DNA from: Pascua guehoae
Taxonomy: Eukaryota > Basidiomycota > Tremellomycetes > Trichosporonales > Trichosporonaceae
Length of the DNA: 64,000 nucleotides
Reading direction: 5' to 3'
Assembly (NCBI GenBank): GCA_001600415.1
Contig: BCJX01000001.1
Location: forward strand, 1 to 64,000
Shown: positions 22,816 to 33,466 of the stretch, piece by piece
Layout of the letters: every line of letters begins with the position of its first letter
Position numbering within the stretch: the first letter of the stretch is position 1
Notes under the pieces: generated by a model
The model's input: only the letters and a program-made list of their open reading frames with translations
Database searches by the model: none
Told to the model about the DNA's origin: nothing
Translations under genes and position numbers: made by a program

Positions 22816-23985
22816 ATGCAATGCTCCAGAGAAGAGCCTGCAGCCGGCGCAGTAGCCCCCACCCAGTCGTCTGGCACTCCTTCGAGTTGCGACCAAACAG
22901 ACAAGGACACACCACTGTCGCTTGCCAACCTTCTGGATGGCCAAACATACCCACACATTACGGACCGCATCACCTTTCTCCTGGGTCGCGACGCAATCCC
23001 TCTCCGTGCTCTCAGCCGCCACATCTGCACAGCCATCGACCGCTCCCTCCTCTTCTATATATGCCGCACCGAGTGCGGTATCATGGACAGCAACGGTCGC
23101 CGCCTTCCCCGCACCAACTATGTGCGCTACCAAGAACTGAAAGGCGCACCGCGCATTGTGTCGCTTGTCTGCGATTACAATCCGGAGACGCGTTTCCCAG
23201 AACACCCCGATTCGGTTGATCTGTCATGCGCTCGCGTATTGCGCATGAGCTGCGCCGCAACTGTGGTGTCGGTCGCCGCGCGCACCTTTGCCTACTTTGC
23301 CAATGCCATGCCGAGCTATCCCGACGACTGGTTTTTCGCTAGGGAGCTTTACCTGCCTGTCCTAGAAGAGTCGGTCCACCGTGTTGTTTACAACATTTCC
23401 TATACGTGCCCGCTGCTGCTTCTCTCCTGCAATATAAACTGGGGGGAACGCCTGCAGTCTAGGTGTGAGTGGGTCATACGCTTCGAGTCCACCGGGCCCC
23501 CGACCTCTCGGCCGCGCCACGTTATTGGGAAGTCTGGGAACGAGGACGTGCCCCTTGTGCTCGAGTTCATGCCGGCCGACCTTGTCGTTCCCTGGGGATA
23601 CGATGCCATCCCAGTGCCTCCATTTGTGCGTGACCTTGGTGGCATTGAATACGCCAAAATGAACATGCTCGAGCAGCTTGCGACGCTATTCTCGGAGCAA
23701 GTTCGACCCGGCATCAAATTCACAATTGTCGGTCTCGAAGCCATCGTGGCGCCACCGGCCCCGTCCATTTGGACCAGGCGTCACACTGCCTTCCCTCCAC
23801 CCAGCCCACAGTGGTTCAAGCAGGTCATGGAGGCGGGCCACCAACGCAAGAACGACTTAACGGTCCAGGTGGCGCGTGACGAGGTGGACTCGGCTATCGA
23901 GTTTCTCACCGAGGACCAGTACCGCGACCAGATCGGGCAGGATCAGTGGGAGATAGAGGCCAGGGAGGGATGGGGTTGGGATTAG
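22816..23985 (+). CDS. F-box-like protein, paralogue 1
   Basis: A single exon of about 389 residues from the ATG at 22816. The frame is open back to an ATG at 22744, directly after the poly-C tract, so a slightly longer protein is possible. An F-box-like helical region (LLDGQTYPHITDRITFLLGR, then ALSRHICTAIDRSL) is followed by a core with GRRLPRTNY and KGAPRIV. The C-terminal signature is AIEFLTEDQYRDQIGQDQWEI. It is clearly homologous along its length to the gene at 25147 and to the N-terminal half of the fusion at 11424. By analogy with F-box proteins it may recruit substrates to SCF ligases, but the motif is divergent and that is inference. There is no signal peptide. Confidence 0.75.
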   Translation: MQCSREEPAAGAVAPTQSSGTPSSCDQTDKDTPLSLANLLDGQTYPHITDRITFLLGRDAIPLRALSRHICTAIDRSLLFYICRTECGIMDSNGRRLPRTNYVRYQELKGAPRIVSLVCDYNPETRFPEHPDSVDLSCARVLRMSCAATVVSVAARTFAYFANAMPSYPDDWFFARELYLPVLEESVHRVVYNISYTCPLLLLSCNINWGERLQSRCEWVIRFESTGPPTSRPRHVIGKSGNEDVPLVLEFMPADLVVPWGYDAIPVPPFVRDLGGIEYAKMNMLEQLATLFSEQVRPGIKFTIVGLEAIVAPPAPSIWTRRHTAFPPPSPQWFKQVMEAGHQRKNDLTVQVARDEVDSAIEFLTEDQYRDQIGQDQWEIEAREGWGWD

Positions 23986-25146
23986 TCGGGCTGGTGAATA
24001 TCTGAAAGGTGGCACACATTCCCGGCGTGAACGTTGGGAGTTGAGCTGACGGCTTCAACAGTATATGAAGCACTTGGAACTGTTGGTTGGCCCGAGCTCG
24101 AACGAGCTGTGCGCGCTCGCTCGTACACAGTATATAGGCCATCTTGGTAGGCTGTATTCAACATGCATCGCTCTATCACTCCATCCCTCGCTCGACAGGA
24201 ACAACTCTGTTGGCCAGGATCTCCAAGGTGTCTTGGGTTGTGAGAGGCTTGCCCAATGGTCACTGTAATGGAAAACACTGAAAAAATAGACTTCTGCCGA
24301 CCGGAAGGCTGTTGCCCCGGAGGGCGCGGTCATAGCACGTACCTCAGAGCACAGAAAGACGAGGAACCATTTCTTGGTTTGGTATCTGTCAGCTTGGCAA
24401 TGTCACGTTGCGGCCCACCCGGGCACGCCGAAATCTGGAGATGCCAAATGGTGATGCCAAGCCTTTTGCGGTCTTGCCGCCGCGTTGCAGAATGTGACAC
24501 AATACGGCATGCTGTGCTGTCAAACGAGGTGTACGCGTGCACGCAAGGCAGAAACGCTTACTTCCCCTCGACGGTTTGCTGAAAGAGTGCATTGAAAACA
24601 TACAATCCACACTGGCCAGCCGAACACCATGTCGGTTGTGCGACGTTACCGCGTGTTCTGCAAGACTCTGGAGATCCTGTGTCGAGCATGTTCCTACGGC
24701 TCAACTTTCCGAACACGCATGCCAGGTACTCAGTCCCGTGCCAAACACGTTGGCCTACAACAGGCACCAGCCGGCTGCACTGCATGCACTAAATGTGCCG
24801 CATTTGTTCTCCACTAGCGCTCCGCGCCTCCTACGTGTCAGCAATACGGACAGCTGTCCCTGGTGCGCGTGACTGCCGGGGGGCGACAAGCTACCGTGAT
24901 ACACGATGTGTGTGTGGTACAAGAATGCAACGTACAACGTGGCCGTTGCACCCTCGCTACATGCTATTGCAAGTTGCCTCGTGTGTGGCTGTGGTGTCGA
25001 CAGTAGTCTGATTCCGTCACCTTGCCTCGTTACATCCATGCTATACCTCAAAAGAATATGCGCCTCAACTTCTCTGTTGTCAATCCCTCTTCTCGTATTC
25101 TCCTCACTTCCGATCTTGGCTGGCAATCTCGTCACTCGAGACGTCC
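23986..25146. other. Intergenic between the two F-box-like paralogues
   Basis: About 1.2 kb with no gene-like frame or RNA gene. The sequence just before 25147 is CT-rich leader. Confidence 0.45.
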
Positions 25147-26454
25147 ATGATGGCCACCGTCGACCCCGACACGACAACGGCTAATATCACGCCCCCGCCC
25201 TCGGTCGTGAGTGACCCAACCCAGATCACCAGCTTCTGTAATGCTAATAGTACTCAGACAGAGGACGATGTCGATGGTACACCAACTCTGGGTGAGACTG
25301 CGGTCCCCACCACCTTGACTACTTCCACCAAGAAGAAGAAGAAGAAGAAGCGCAAGAACAAGAGCAAGAGGGCGCGGGTTTCGCTTGCCCCGCTTCTGGA
25401 CGGAGCCTCGTACCCCCATATTACCGCCCGTATCCTTTTCCTCCTTGGGCGCGCGGCAATCCCTCTTCGTGGCCTCAACCGCAACCTTTGTGTGCTTATC
25501 GACCGCTCGCTTCTTGGCGACATTTACCAGATGGAGGCTGGAATCGTGGACGATCAAGGCCGGCGCCTGCCCCGTACCAACTATCGCCTCCACCCAGAGA
25601 TTAAGGGGGCACCACGCATTGTAACTGTGCTGCAAGAGTGTGAACCCGAGCTCCCGTACCCTGTCGACATGTCCCTTGCGCGTGTGTTTCGCTTTATCGG
25701 GGCACCGGTCTCGCCGTTTCCGATCAACACGCCAACCGCTGTCTTTTTCACCACTGCAGTACCGTGTTTCCCAGAGCACTGGCTTGTTCCTACAGGCTTC
25801 TACATGCCAATGCTTCAGCAAGGCGTCCACCGGGTCGTTTACAATATTGCCTACACGTCTCCTCAGCTTATTCTGGCGTCGAATATCTGTTGGAGCAATG
25901 TCCCGCTTCACGCAGGCGAGCTTGTTGTGCGCTTCGAGCCTGTTGGGCCCATGCCCCGGCATCCCCGGTACCTCATGGCGAAAGAAGGTGAAGGCACTAC
26001 CCCTGACAACCCCGGTGTGCTTTCGTACCTCCCCGACGACGGCATAATCCCACCCAACTACCAAATCGTGGCTGTGCCCCCTCTGCCACTCGACGTGTTG
26101 GACTTCCATGAGCCAACTATGTTCGAGCAACTCGCCAAGATCTTTGCTGAGGTACTCCGCCCTGGTGTCATATTCACAATCGTCGGTTTGGAGACAATCG
26201 AGGCGCCGTTCCCATCAACTTCAGCGCCATGCGATATCCTTCCTACGCGTCCCTCGGGTTTCAAAAAGATCATGGCGGTATTCTACCGTCGAAAGAACTG
26301 TGTAACGGCCGCCGTGGCAGATGAAGACGTCGAAGGCGCCATCGAGTTTCTCACCGACAACCAGTACCGTGACAGACTTGGAGAGGACGTGTGGGAGATT
26401 GAGACCAAGTTGGGCATGCCTGGCTTTCAGCTTGAAGTTCTTCCCTCAAATTAA
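25147..26454 (+). CDS. F-box-like protein, paralogue 2, with a Lys-rich insert
   Basis: A single exon of 435 residues, homologous to the gene at 22816: YPHITARILFLLGRAAIPLR, GRRLPRTNY, KGAPRIV, VHRVVYNI.YT, RPGVIFTIVGLE and the C-terminal AIEFLTDNQYRDRLGEDVWEI. A distinctive feature is a run of lysines at residues about 59-73 (TKKKKKKKRKNKSKRARV), a strong candidate nuclear localisation signal absent from paralogue 1. The two genes lie in tandem in the same orientation, about 1.16 kb apart, so they arose by local duplication. Function is unproven; an SCF adaptor is the best guess from the F-box-like N-terminus. Confidence 0.78.
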   Translation: MMATVDPDTTTANITPPPSVVSDPTQITSFCNANSTQTEDDVDGTPTLGETAVPTTLTTSTKKKKKKKRKNKSKRARVSLAPLLDGASYPHITARILFLLGRAAIPLRGLNRNLCVLIDRSLLGDIYQMEAGIVDDQGRRLPRTNYRLHPEIKGAPRIVTVLQECEPELPYPVDMSLARVFRFIGAPVSPFPINTPTAVFFTTAVPCFPEHWLVPTGFYMPMLQQGVHRVVYNIAYTSPQLILASNICWSNVPLHAGELVVRFEPVGPMPRHPRYLMAKEGEGTTPDNPGVLSYLPDDGIIPPNYQIVAVPPLPLDVLDFHEPTMFEQLAKIFAEVLRPGVIFTIVGLETIEAPFPSTSAPCDILPTRPSGFKKIMAVFYRRKNCVTAAVADEDVEGAIEFLTDNQYRDRLGEDVWEIETKLGMPGFQLEVLPSN

Positions 26455-27173
<719 letters not shown>

Positions 27174-27260
27174 GGGCGTGTAGCTCAGTGGTAGAGCGTC
27201 CGTTTTGCATCGACATTTCGACAATACTGAAGGTCTGGCGTTCAATCCGCCACTCGTCCA
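27174..27260 (+). tRNA. tRNA-Ala (TGC), copy 1, with 15-nt intron
   Basis: The acceptor strand GGGCGTG pairs with CTCGTCC plus discriminator A. The D-arm is GCTC-AGTGGTA-GAGC. The anticodon stem is TCCGT/ACTGA with loop TTTGCA...T, anticodon TGC. The intron begins at the canonical site and reads TCGACATTTCGACAA, itself a small hairpin (TCGA/TCGA). The T-arm TGGCG-TTCAATC-CGCCA pairs perfectly. A TTTT terminator follows at 27263. It has the same mature sequence as the copy at 27544. Confidence 0.9.
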
Positions 27261-27543
27261 TCTTTTGCCAGTCGTTCTTGCTAACACCTCGCTGGCAAGT
27301 TGACCCTTTCTTTGGTGCGGTGGTGGTTGGAGGAGGTACAGTCGGTATATACGGAAGCTCGGTGCAGCGGACGTCCCTGCGGCCCACGAGATTGTCCGAG
27401 GTCATTGTACTACAGTACTTGGTTGCGACGCGCGACCTCCTTCTTTCTTTATGAAATGCACATGGCAACACAGCCGCACTCCTCGGTATTATCGCTGTAC
27501 CATCGTGTTGTCGGCGGCCACAGTCCGGGACCACAACAGATTC

Positions 27544-27633
27544 GGGCGTGTAGCTCAGTGGTAGAGCGTCCGTTTTGCATCGACTTTGCGACATCATTAC
27601 TGAAGGTCTGGCGTTCAATCCGCCACTCGTCCA
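27544..27633 (+). tRNA. tRNA-Ala (TGC), copy 2, with 18-nt intron
   Basis: The mature part is identical to the copy at 27174 in every arm, including the single mismatches. The intron differs in length and sequence (TCGACTTTGCGACATCAT). A TTTTT terminator begins at about 27637. The copies are in the same orientation, 284 bases apart. Confidence 0.9.
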
Positions 27634-28278
27634 ACCTTTTTCTCGCGGTTGACAGGGAGAAGGCAGTCTGGCCTGGATCTTCTGTTTGGACACCCTCTGG
27701 ATGCGGGGGACGTGGGGGTTGGCTGGTGTAACTGGCTACCGAAGACGAGGGAGCCTGCCGGCCAGGGTAATGGCAGGCGGGAGGCGGCCGGGACCAGCTT
27801 GCCGGTCGGCTTGCCGAGCATTGCGGGGTGGGATAAGCACAGGCAGTGGTAAGTCACTTGGCATCAGGGTGAGCGTAGACGCCCTTTCTGTGGGGGCTGG
27901 GGAGGGGGACGTCACAATTCGGCAGCCGAGAGGGGCCAGCAATGCTCAAATGGTGCCAGGGAGACACTGCGGCAAGCTTGTCGAGTGAGAGCAGAGATCA
28001 TAAGTGAGGCCTGGTCAAGAAGTAGTAGTTTAGGAGTGTTGTACTCGCCATTGTGCATGTTGTCCAGTTGTTGGAGGATGGAGTCCAATCGACAAAGGAC
28101 CCAGCAACTCAAAGGTTTACCCGAGTGCAAGGTTCTCACGGTGGTGATAATCGGGAGCAGATGTCCATCATGTCTGAAGTGTTGGCAGCCACCTCGTCAT
28201 CTGTGCAGCATTGCTGCCTATTCCCCGTCCATCGCCCATCTTGGGGCTTTGTAACCGCACTCTCATCATCTCATCCCC
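27634..28278. other. Intergenic upstream of the flavin monooxygenase
   Basis: No gene, RNA gene or repeat recognised. The last bases before 28279 are leader of the monooxygenase gene. Confidence 0.45.
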
Positions 28279-29901
28279 ATGCAGCTCATACACTCCAATC
28301 TCTCTCGGCATATCAGAAACGCTGGACGTTTGCTCACCCTCCGCGATTCGCCGGCGTCTGGCGCCGCATACCGACTGACCACGCCCCTTCGCTCCGCTCG
28401 ACCACACTCGACATTCGGCGCACCCCGACAGTTGCCACAAGTGCAACCTTTGCAATTATACCCCTACCTTCGCCACTCCTCTACCTCTCCCGCACCTACC
28501 TCAGCGGACGTTGTCGTAGTGGGTGCCGGCCCCACGGGCCTCCTCCTTGCGGGCGACATTGCCGAGTCTGGTGCACGCGTCGTTCTATTGGAGAAGCGCG
28601 CAGCCGAGTCCAACCTCACCCGTGCGTTTGCAGTACATGCCCGTACGCTCGAGCACCTTGACCGGCGTGGAATCGCTACGCGCCTCATTGCCACGGGCAA
28701 TACGGTACAGCATTTGCGCCTCTTAGGTGGGGCACAGCTCGATCTCTCTGGTCTCCCAAGCCGCTTCCCATTCGCGCTCATTACACCACAATACGAAGTG
28801 GAGAGGCTGTTGGAGGAGCGCGCCAAGGGGCTCGGTGTGAAGATTGTGCGTAGTGCCGAGGTCACTGGGCTCCGCGACGGTGACACTGGTGTCGACGTCA
28901 CCTACTCGGGTGGTCGGGTTCGAGCAGTTTACGTTGTCGGCACCGACGGGCATCACTCGGCGGTGCGCCGCCTCCTCGGCCTTGGATTCCCCGGTGACAC
29001 GGTGTGGCGCTCCGTCATGTTGGCCGATGTGCGCATGCCCCCCACCCCTGATGTGATCACGGCCGAGGCAAACGAACATGGCTTTGTGTTCATCGCACCC
29101 TTTGGGGATGGTTGGTACCGCATTATTGCGTGGGACCCCAAACTTGACTTGCCCGACACGGCGCCCCTCTCGCTAGACGAGATTCGCCGTACCGTCCAAA
29201 ACGTCAAGGGTACTGATTTTGGGATGCACGATGCGCGTTGGGTGTCGCGCTTCCATAGCGACGAGCGACAGGTGCCGCAATACCGTGTTGGCCGCGTCTT
29301 CCTCGCCGGAGATGCAGCGCACGTCCACTCCCCCGCGGGAGGCATGGGCATGAACACGGGCCTGCAGGATGCCACCAATCTGGGGTGGAAGATTTCCAAC
29401 GTGCTCCGTGGCACCGTCCGTGGTCCGGCAGCGGATACACTGCTTGACACGTACCACGCCGAGCGCCATCCCGTCGGCGCCTCTGTCCTCGAAATGAGCG
29501 GCGGCATGATACGCGGCGCCACGCTGTCGTGGTGGCCCGCAGTGCGTCTGCGTAACTGGATCATGCGTGCCCTCATCAAGTTGCCGGTGGTAACCAAAGC
29601 CGCGTATGGACGCGTCAGCGGAATCGGCATTCGCTATCCTGCTCCGCCCGGCGCTCATCCAGATGTCGGGCGCCGGGCAGCAGACCTCGTTGGCGGCCAC
29701 GCGCAGAAGTTAGAAAACGCTCTCGTAGGAGGACGCCATGCTCTCGTCCTTCCCGAGGGTGAGCGCGATGGCCCCGCCATCCCCACACTCCGAATTCCAG
29801 TAGAGCAACCAGTGTTGGTGCGTCCAGACGGCTATGTGGCGTACGTTGGACCGCTCGGGGAAGAGATGGACCGCGTCATGGCGGCAGAGGGTGCTTTGTG
29901 A
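28279..29901 (+). CDS. FAD-dependent aromatic-ring monooxygenase (class A, PheA/TfdB type)
   Basis: An intronless 540-residue protein. After a basic, Ser/Arg-rich leader of about 70 residues that could target mitochondria come the flavoprotein hydroxylase motifs. These are VVVVGAGPTGLLLAG (residues 78-92, ADP-binding GxGxxG), the DG motif in GTDGHHSAV (about 221) and the GD motif in FLAGDAAHVHSPAGGMGMN (about 343). NTGLQDATNLGWK, binding the flavin ribityl, follows. A C-terminal thioredoxin-like part is short. Enzymes of this fold hydroxylate phenols or related aromatics using NAD(P)H and O2; the substrate cannot be told from sequence. The absence of introns among intron-rich neighbours is compatible with acquisition from bacteria, but proves nothing. 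Downstream is the P450 reductase, without functional linkage. Confidence 0.88.
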   Translation: MQLIHSNLSRHIRNAGRLLTLRDSPASGAAYRLTTPLRSARPHSTFGAPRQLPQVQPLQLYPYLRHSSTSPAPTSADVVVVGAGPTGLLLAGDIAESGARVVLLEKRAAESNLTRAFAVHARTLEHLDRRGIATRLIATGNTVQHLRLLGGAQLDLSGLPSRFPFALITPQYEVERLLEERAKGLGVKIVRSAEVTGLRDGDTGVDVTYSGGRVRAVYVVGTDGHHSAVRRLLGLGFPGDTVWRSVMLADVRMPPTPDVITAEANEHGFVFIAPFGDGWYRIIAWDPKLDLPDTAPLSLDEIRRTVQNVKGTDFGMHDARWVSRFHSDERQVPQYRVGRVFLAGDAAHVHSPAGGMGMNTGLQDATNLGWKISNVLRGTVRGPAADTLLDTYHAERHPVGASVLEMSGGMIRGATLSWWPAVRLRNWIMRALIKLPVVTKAAYGRVSGIGIRYPAPPGAHPDVGRRAADLVGGHAQKLENALVGGRHALVLPEGERDGPAIPTLRIPVEQPVLVRPDGYVAYVGPLGEEMDRVMAAEGAL

Positions 29902-31135
29902 TCGCTCCGCGTATTCGTATGGGCAACATGTATCGGCGCTGGTCAGCAAAGTGTGGCCGTTTGGAGGTGCATGGCGACCGCTGCTGTATGCTGTGGTCAC
30001 TGCTCCTTATGGACTTGTTACTTCATTGCGCGAATGCAGATGGACCGCGAAGATGCAAGCAAACTGGCGGAGATTGTTACGAATCTAGGTCATCGCAATG
30101 CATAGGTTGCCAGTGCCGGATCTCGGGCCGGCCCACATGGACATGATTGCGGAGAACCAGATCGGCAAACTGGTGCTGGACACTCACCTGACCTCGGTGA
30201 ACGGCTGAGAAGTGCCCCCTTTCGAACCACGGGTTAGTGTCGTGTGTGGGGGCCGCAATGGAGTAACCGAGGTCATGTGTGCCAATATGGACACGACGCC
30301 TGATTCAATCGCAGTTGGTTCCTGGGACCTGGTCCCGGTCACGGCCGCGGACGGGGCAACTGCGGGGGTCCTCCTTCTAGGCACAAGCTCCTCCTCCCTT
30401 GGTTTGTGGCCTACAGTTGCCCACCTAAAGTACTAACAACAGCCTACTCACCTCCGAGGACAGTTCCATGACCTTCGCTTCCACCCTGGCTGACACGTAG
30501 CTGCCGGCGAAAGCCCTCCCTGAATAGTCACCACCGCCGAACCGGTCGGGGTACCCGCCTCTGTTCTTTGGCGGGCCGGACGCTCAGCTGTTCAAGTCAT
30601 TGCCAGCACAAGGCAGTACTACCGAGTTTGGGCGACGGCGCGCGGGGAAGGCAGGGTTGCAATTCGGCCTCTTCTTAATGGATGAGCCTTTACCCGCCAG
30701 CTACCGGCGGCGGCCGATTCGAGGCGCGTTCTGCCTCGGCACGTTCTAGGCCAACCTTTCAGCAGGTCAGCAGGTCAGTATGGGGAGGACTTGACCGCTA
30801 CAAGCATATCAGCTGTATTCACCCACTATTGCAGGCCATCATGTGTTTCGAAAGGGCGCTGGGTGTCCTGGCTGAGAGTTTCAGGCGACGGCAAAACCAG
30901 CTTTGCGGGGCCTGCGGGGGTGGAAGAGTCGGATAAATCAGTCCCTTATCTGGTTGTGCCGGCGGTACCTCACTATCTTGTGGTAATGCCGGCCGACATG
31001 TCCCTCTGCATGGTATCCCCGGTTGTCAAGTCCCACCACAGGTCCCCCATCCATATTAACTGACGAAGCGACTGACGACATGTGCCCATATCCACTCATC
31101 GACTACACTAAACAGCATCGACAGCCGACAACGAC
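29902..31135. other. Intergenic with possible decayed gene fragments
   Basis: Several short plus-strand stretches read like protein: about 30100-30208 (AENQIGKLVLDTHLTSVNG) and about 30540-30700 (SGYPPLFFGGPDAQLF, then LFLMDEPLPA). They lie in changing frames with stops between them and no usable splice sites. I read them as possible debris of one old gene whose family I cannot name. Confidence 0.3.
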
Positions 31136-33466
31136 ATGGACAAGACAACACACGACCAGGAGGCGCAAGAGGCTGGCGGTGTCAACATCAACGCCATCGT
31201 CATTGGCCTGGGCACACTCTTCGTGCTCTGGTGGACCGGCCTCTTGCCGCTCGGTGGCTCAAGCAAGCCAAAGGCCAAGAAGGTGGCTGTGGGAAAAACA
31301 GCGGCCGCTCCAAAGGTGGTAGAGGAGAACGAGGATGACTTTGTGGTCAAGATGCGCAAGGGGGTAAGTGGTTTCTCTCGCGGCTGGGAAGCCAAGTTGG
31401 GCGACAATGAGCTAACAATTGTGCAGAAGAAGCGTGCTGCAGTCTTTTACGGTTCCCAGACGGGTACTGCCAACGAGTACGCTCTGCGTCTTGCGAAAGA
31501 GGCCCGTTCGCGTTTCGGTTTTTCGTCACTTGTCTGCGACCCCGAAGAATACGAATTGAACACTCTGGACAAGGTACCCGAAGACCACCTCGTGATGTTC
31601 GTCATGGCGACCTACGGCGAGGGTGACCCCACCGACAACGCGACGCCGTTTTTCAAGTACATTATGGACGAGGAAGTCGAGTTTAGCAGTGGCGAGCGGA
31701 GCCTCAGCAACCTCAACTATGTTATTCTGGGCTTGGGCAACAAGACGTACCAGAAATACAACGCAGCTGCTCGCAGGCTGGACGCTCGCCTGCTCGAGCT
31801 CGGCGCACACCGTATCGGAATGATGGGCGAGTGCGACGAGATTGAGGGGACGGAAAAGGGCTACCTCGACTGGAAGGACGACATGTGGAAGTCGATGGCC
31901 AACCGTCTGGACATTGAGGAGAGCGACGCGGTCGACATTGCCGACTTCAAGGTCACCGAGCTCACCCCCGAACAGGTTCACGACAGCAAGGTGTACAAGG
32001 GTGAACTCTCTGAACACGCTCTCAAGCTGGCTGGTGTCGAGACGACCCCAGGAAAGGCCCCCGCTGGCACTTATGACATCAAGAACCCGTATGCCGCGCC
32101 TGTCACTGTTGCCCGTGAGCTGTTCTCCCCAGACGGCGAGCGCAAGTGCGTCCACCTGGAGCTCGACATTTCCGGCACCAACCTCGCCTATGCCCACGGC
32201 GACCACGTGGCCATCTGGCCCTCGAGCCCCGACATGGCTGTCGAACGCTTCCTCTCCGTCCTCGGCCTGACGGCCAAGCGCGACGTTGCTGTCACCGTCG
32301 AAGCCCTCGACCCCACGCTGGCTGCCGTTCCCTTCCCGACACCGTCGACATACGACGCCATCTTCCGGTACTACCTTGAGATTGCTACACTCGCCTCGCG
32401 CCAGACACTCGCTCTCCTCGCCAAATACGCACCAACTCCCGAGGCCAAGGCATGCCTGGACCGCTGGGGAAACGACAAGGAAGCCTACGACGCAGAGATT
32501 GTGGCACCTCGTGTTCGTCTCGCCGAAGCACTGCAGGCGGCCACCGGCGACGACACGCGCGACCCTCACAAGGCCACCGTCTGGAACATTCCCTTTGACC
32601 GCATCATCTCGTTCATCCCCCGCCAGAAACCGCGCTACTATTCAATCTCATCCAGTGCCAAAATGTACCCCAACACTATCCACGCCACAGCTGTCGTGCT
32701 CGAGTACCAGGCTCCGACTTCGGTCGTTCACGGCAACGAGGCGCGCTCCATGTACGGCCTGGCTAGCAACTACATTCTGAACGGAAAGGCGGCCAAGGAA
32801 GCGGGTACGCTCAACAGCCACGCTGCATGCTACGATGGCATCCCAGCAACAAACCCCACTTACAGGGTTGGCGGCCCGCGCGATGCTCACACTCGCGGAA
32901 ACGTCCTGCGCTTCCCCATCCACACTCGCCGCAGTACTTTCCGCCTCCCGACCCGCACCTCCATCCCCGTTATCATGGTGGGGCCGGGCACGGGCGTCGC
33001 CCCCTTCCGCGGCTTTGTGCAGGAGCGTGTCGCACTCGCACGTACCACGCGTGCCCGCAAGGGTCCCGACGCTCTCAAGGACTGGGCGCCAATGTACCTC
33101 TTCTATGGGTGCCGCCGTGAGGAAGAAGACTTCCTCTACCGGGACGAGTGGGCAGAGTACGCAAAGGAGCTGGACGGCAAACTTGAAATGCACACGGCCG
33201 TCTCGCGCGGCCCCAACCGCAAGCCAGACGGGTCCAAGATCTACGTCCAGGACCTCATGTGGCAGCAGCGCGGGGCGCTCGGCCCAGCCATCGCCAACGG
33301 TGCATACGTCTACATCTGTGGCGACGGAAAGCACATGGTCAAGGATGTCGAAGCTTGCATTACCAACATCATCGAGGACTACCGCGGGTGCTCGCTCAAG
33401 GATGCCAGCGATGAGCTCAAGCTCATGAAGGACCGCAAGCGTTTCCTCACCGACACGTGGTCGTAG
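31136..33466 (+). CDS. CPR1: NADPH-cytochrome P450 reductase
   Basis: This flavoprotein passes electrons from NADPH through FAD and FMN to microsomal P450s, including those of ergosterol synthesis. Exon 1 is 31136-31363. A 63-nt intron (GTAAGT donor, CTAAC branch, CAG end) runs to 31426. The intron is in frame and lacks a stop, so an unspliced reading adds 21 false residues; the spliced protein has 755. Features in order: an ER membrane anchor (AIVIGLGTLFVLWWTGLL), the FMN domain with FYGSQTGTANE, the FAD site RYYSISSS, NADPH-binding VGPGTGVAPFRGFVQER and FYGCRREEEDFLYRDEW, and the terminal DTWS, which ends in the aromatic-adjacent pattern of the family. The length is slightly above the usual 700-730. 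Confidence 0.95.
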   Translation: MDKTTHDQEAQEAGGVNINAIVIGLGTLFVLWWTGLLPLGGSSKPKAKKVAVGKTAAAPKVVEENEDDFVVKMRKGVSGFSRGWEAKLGDNELTIVQKKRAAVFYGSQTGTANEYALRLAKEARSRFGFSSLVCDPEEYELNTLDKVPEDHLVMFVMATYGEGDPTDNATPFFKYIMDEEVEFSSGERSLSNLNYVILGLGNKTYQKYNAAARRLDARLLELGAHRIGMMGECDEIEGTEKGYLDWKDDMWKSMANRLDIEESDAVDIADFKVTELTPEQVHDSKVYKGELSEHALKLAGVETTPGKAPAGTYDIKNPYAAPVTVARELFSPDGERKCVHLELDISGTNLAYAHGDHVAIWPSSPDMAVERFLSVLGLTAKRDVAVTVEALDPTLAAVPFPTPSTYDAIFRYYLEIATLASRQTLALLAKYAPTPEAKACLDRWGNDKEAYDAEIVAPRVRLAEALQAATGDDTRDPHKATVWNIPFDRIISFIPRQKPRYYSISSSAKMYPNTIHATAVVLEYQAPTSVVHGNEARSMYGLASNYILNGKAAKEAGTLNSHAACYDGIPATNPTYRVGGPRDAHTRGNVLRFPIHTRRSTFRLPTRTSIPVIMVGPGTGVAPFRGFVQERVALARTTRARKGPDALKDWAPMYLFYGCRREEEDFLYRDEWAEYAKELDGKLEMHTAVSRGPNRKPDGSKIYVQDLMWQQRGALGPAIANGAYVYICGDGKHMVKDVEACITNIIEDYRGCSLKDASDELKLMKDRKRFLTDTWS

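Noticed and set aside
25132..26130. 332-codon frame antisense to F-box-like paralogue 2
   Set aside because: A shadow of the paralogue; its sequence does not match a similar frame opposite paralogue 1 as a real gene would.
31526..32569. 347-codon frame antisense to P450 reductase
   Set aside because: A shadow of the reductase coding strand. No domain features.
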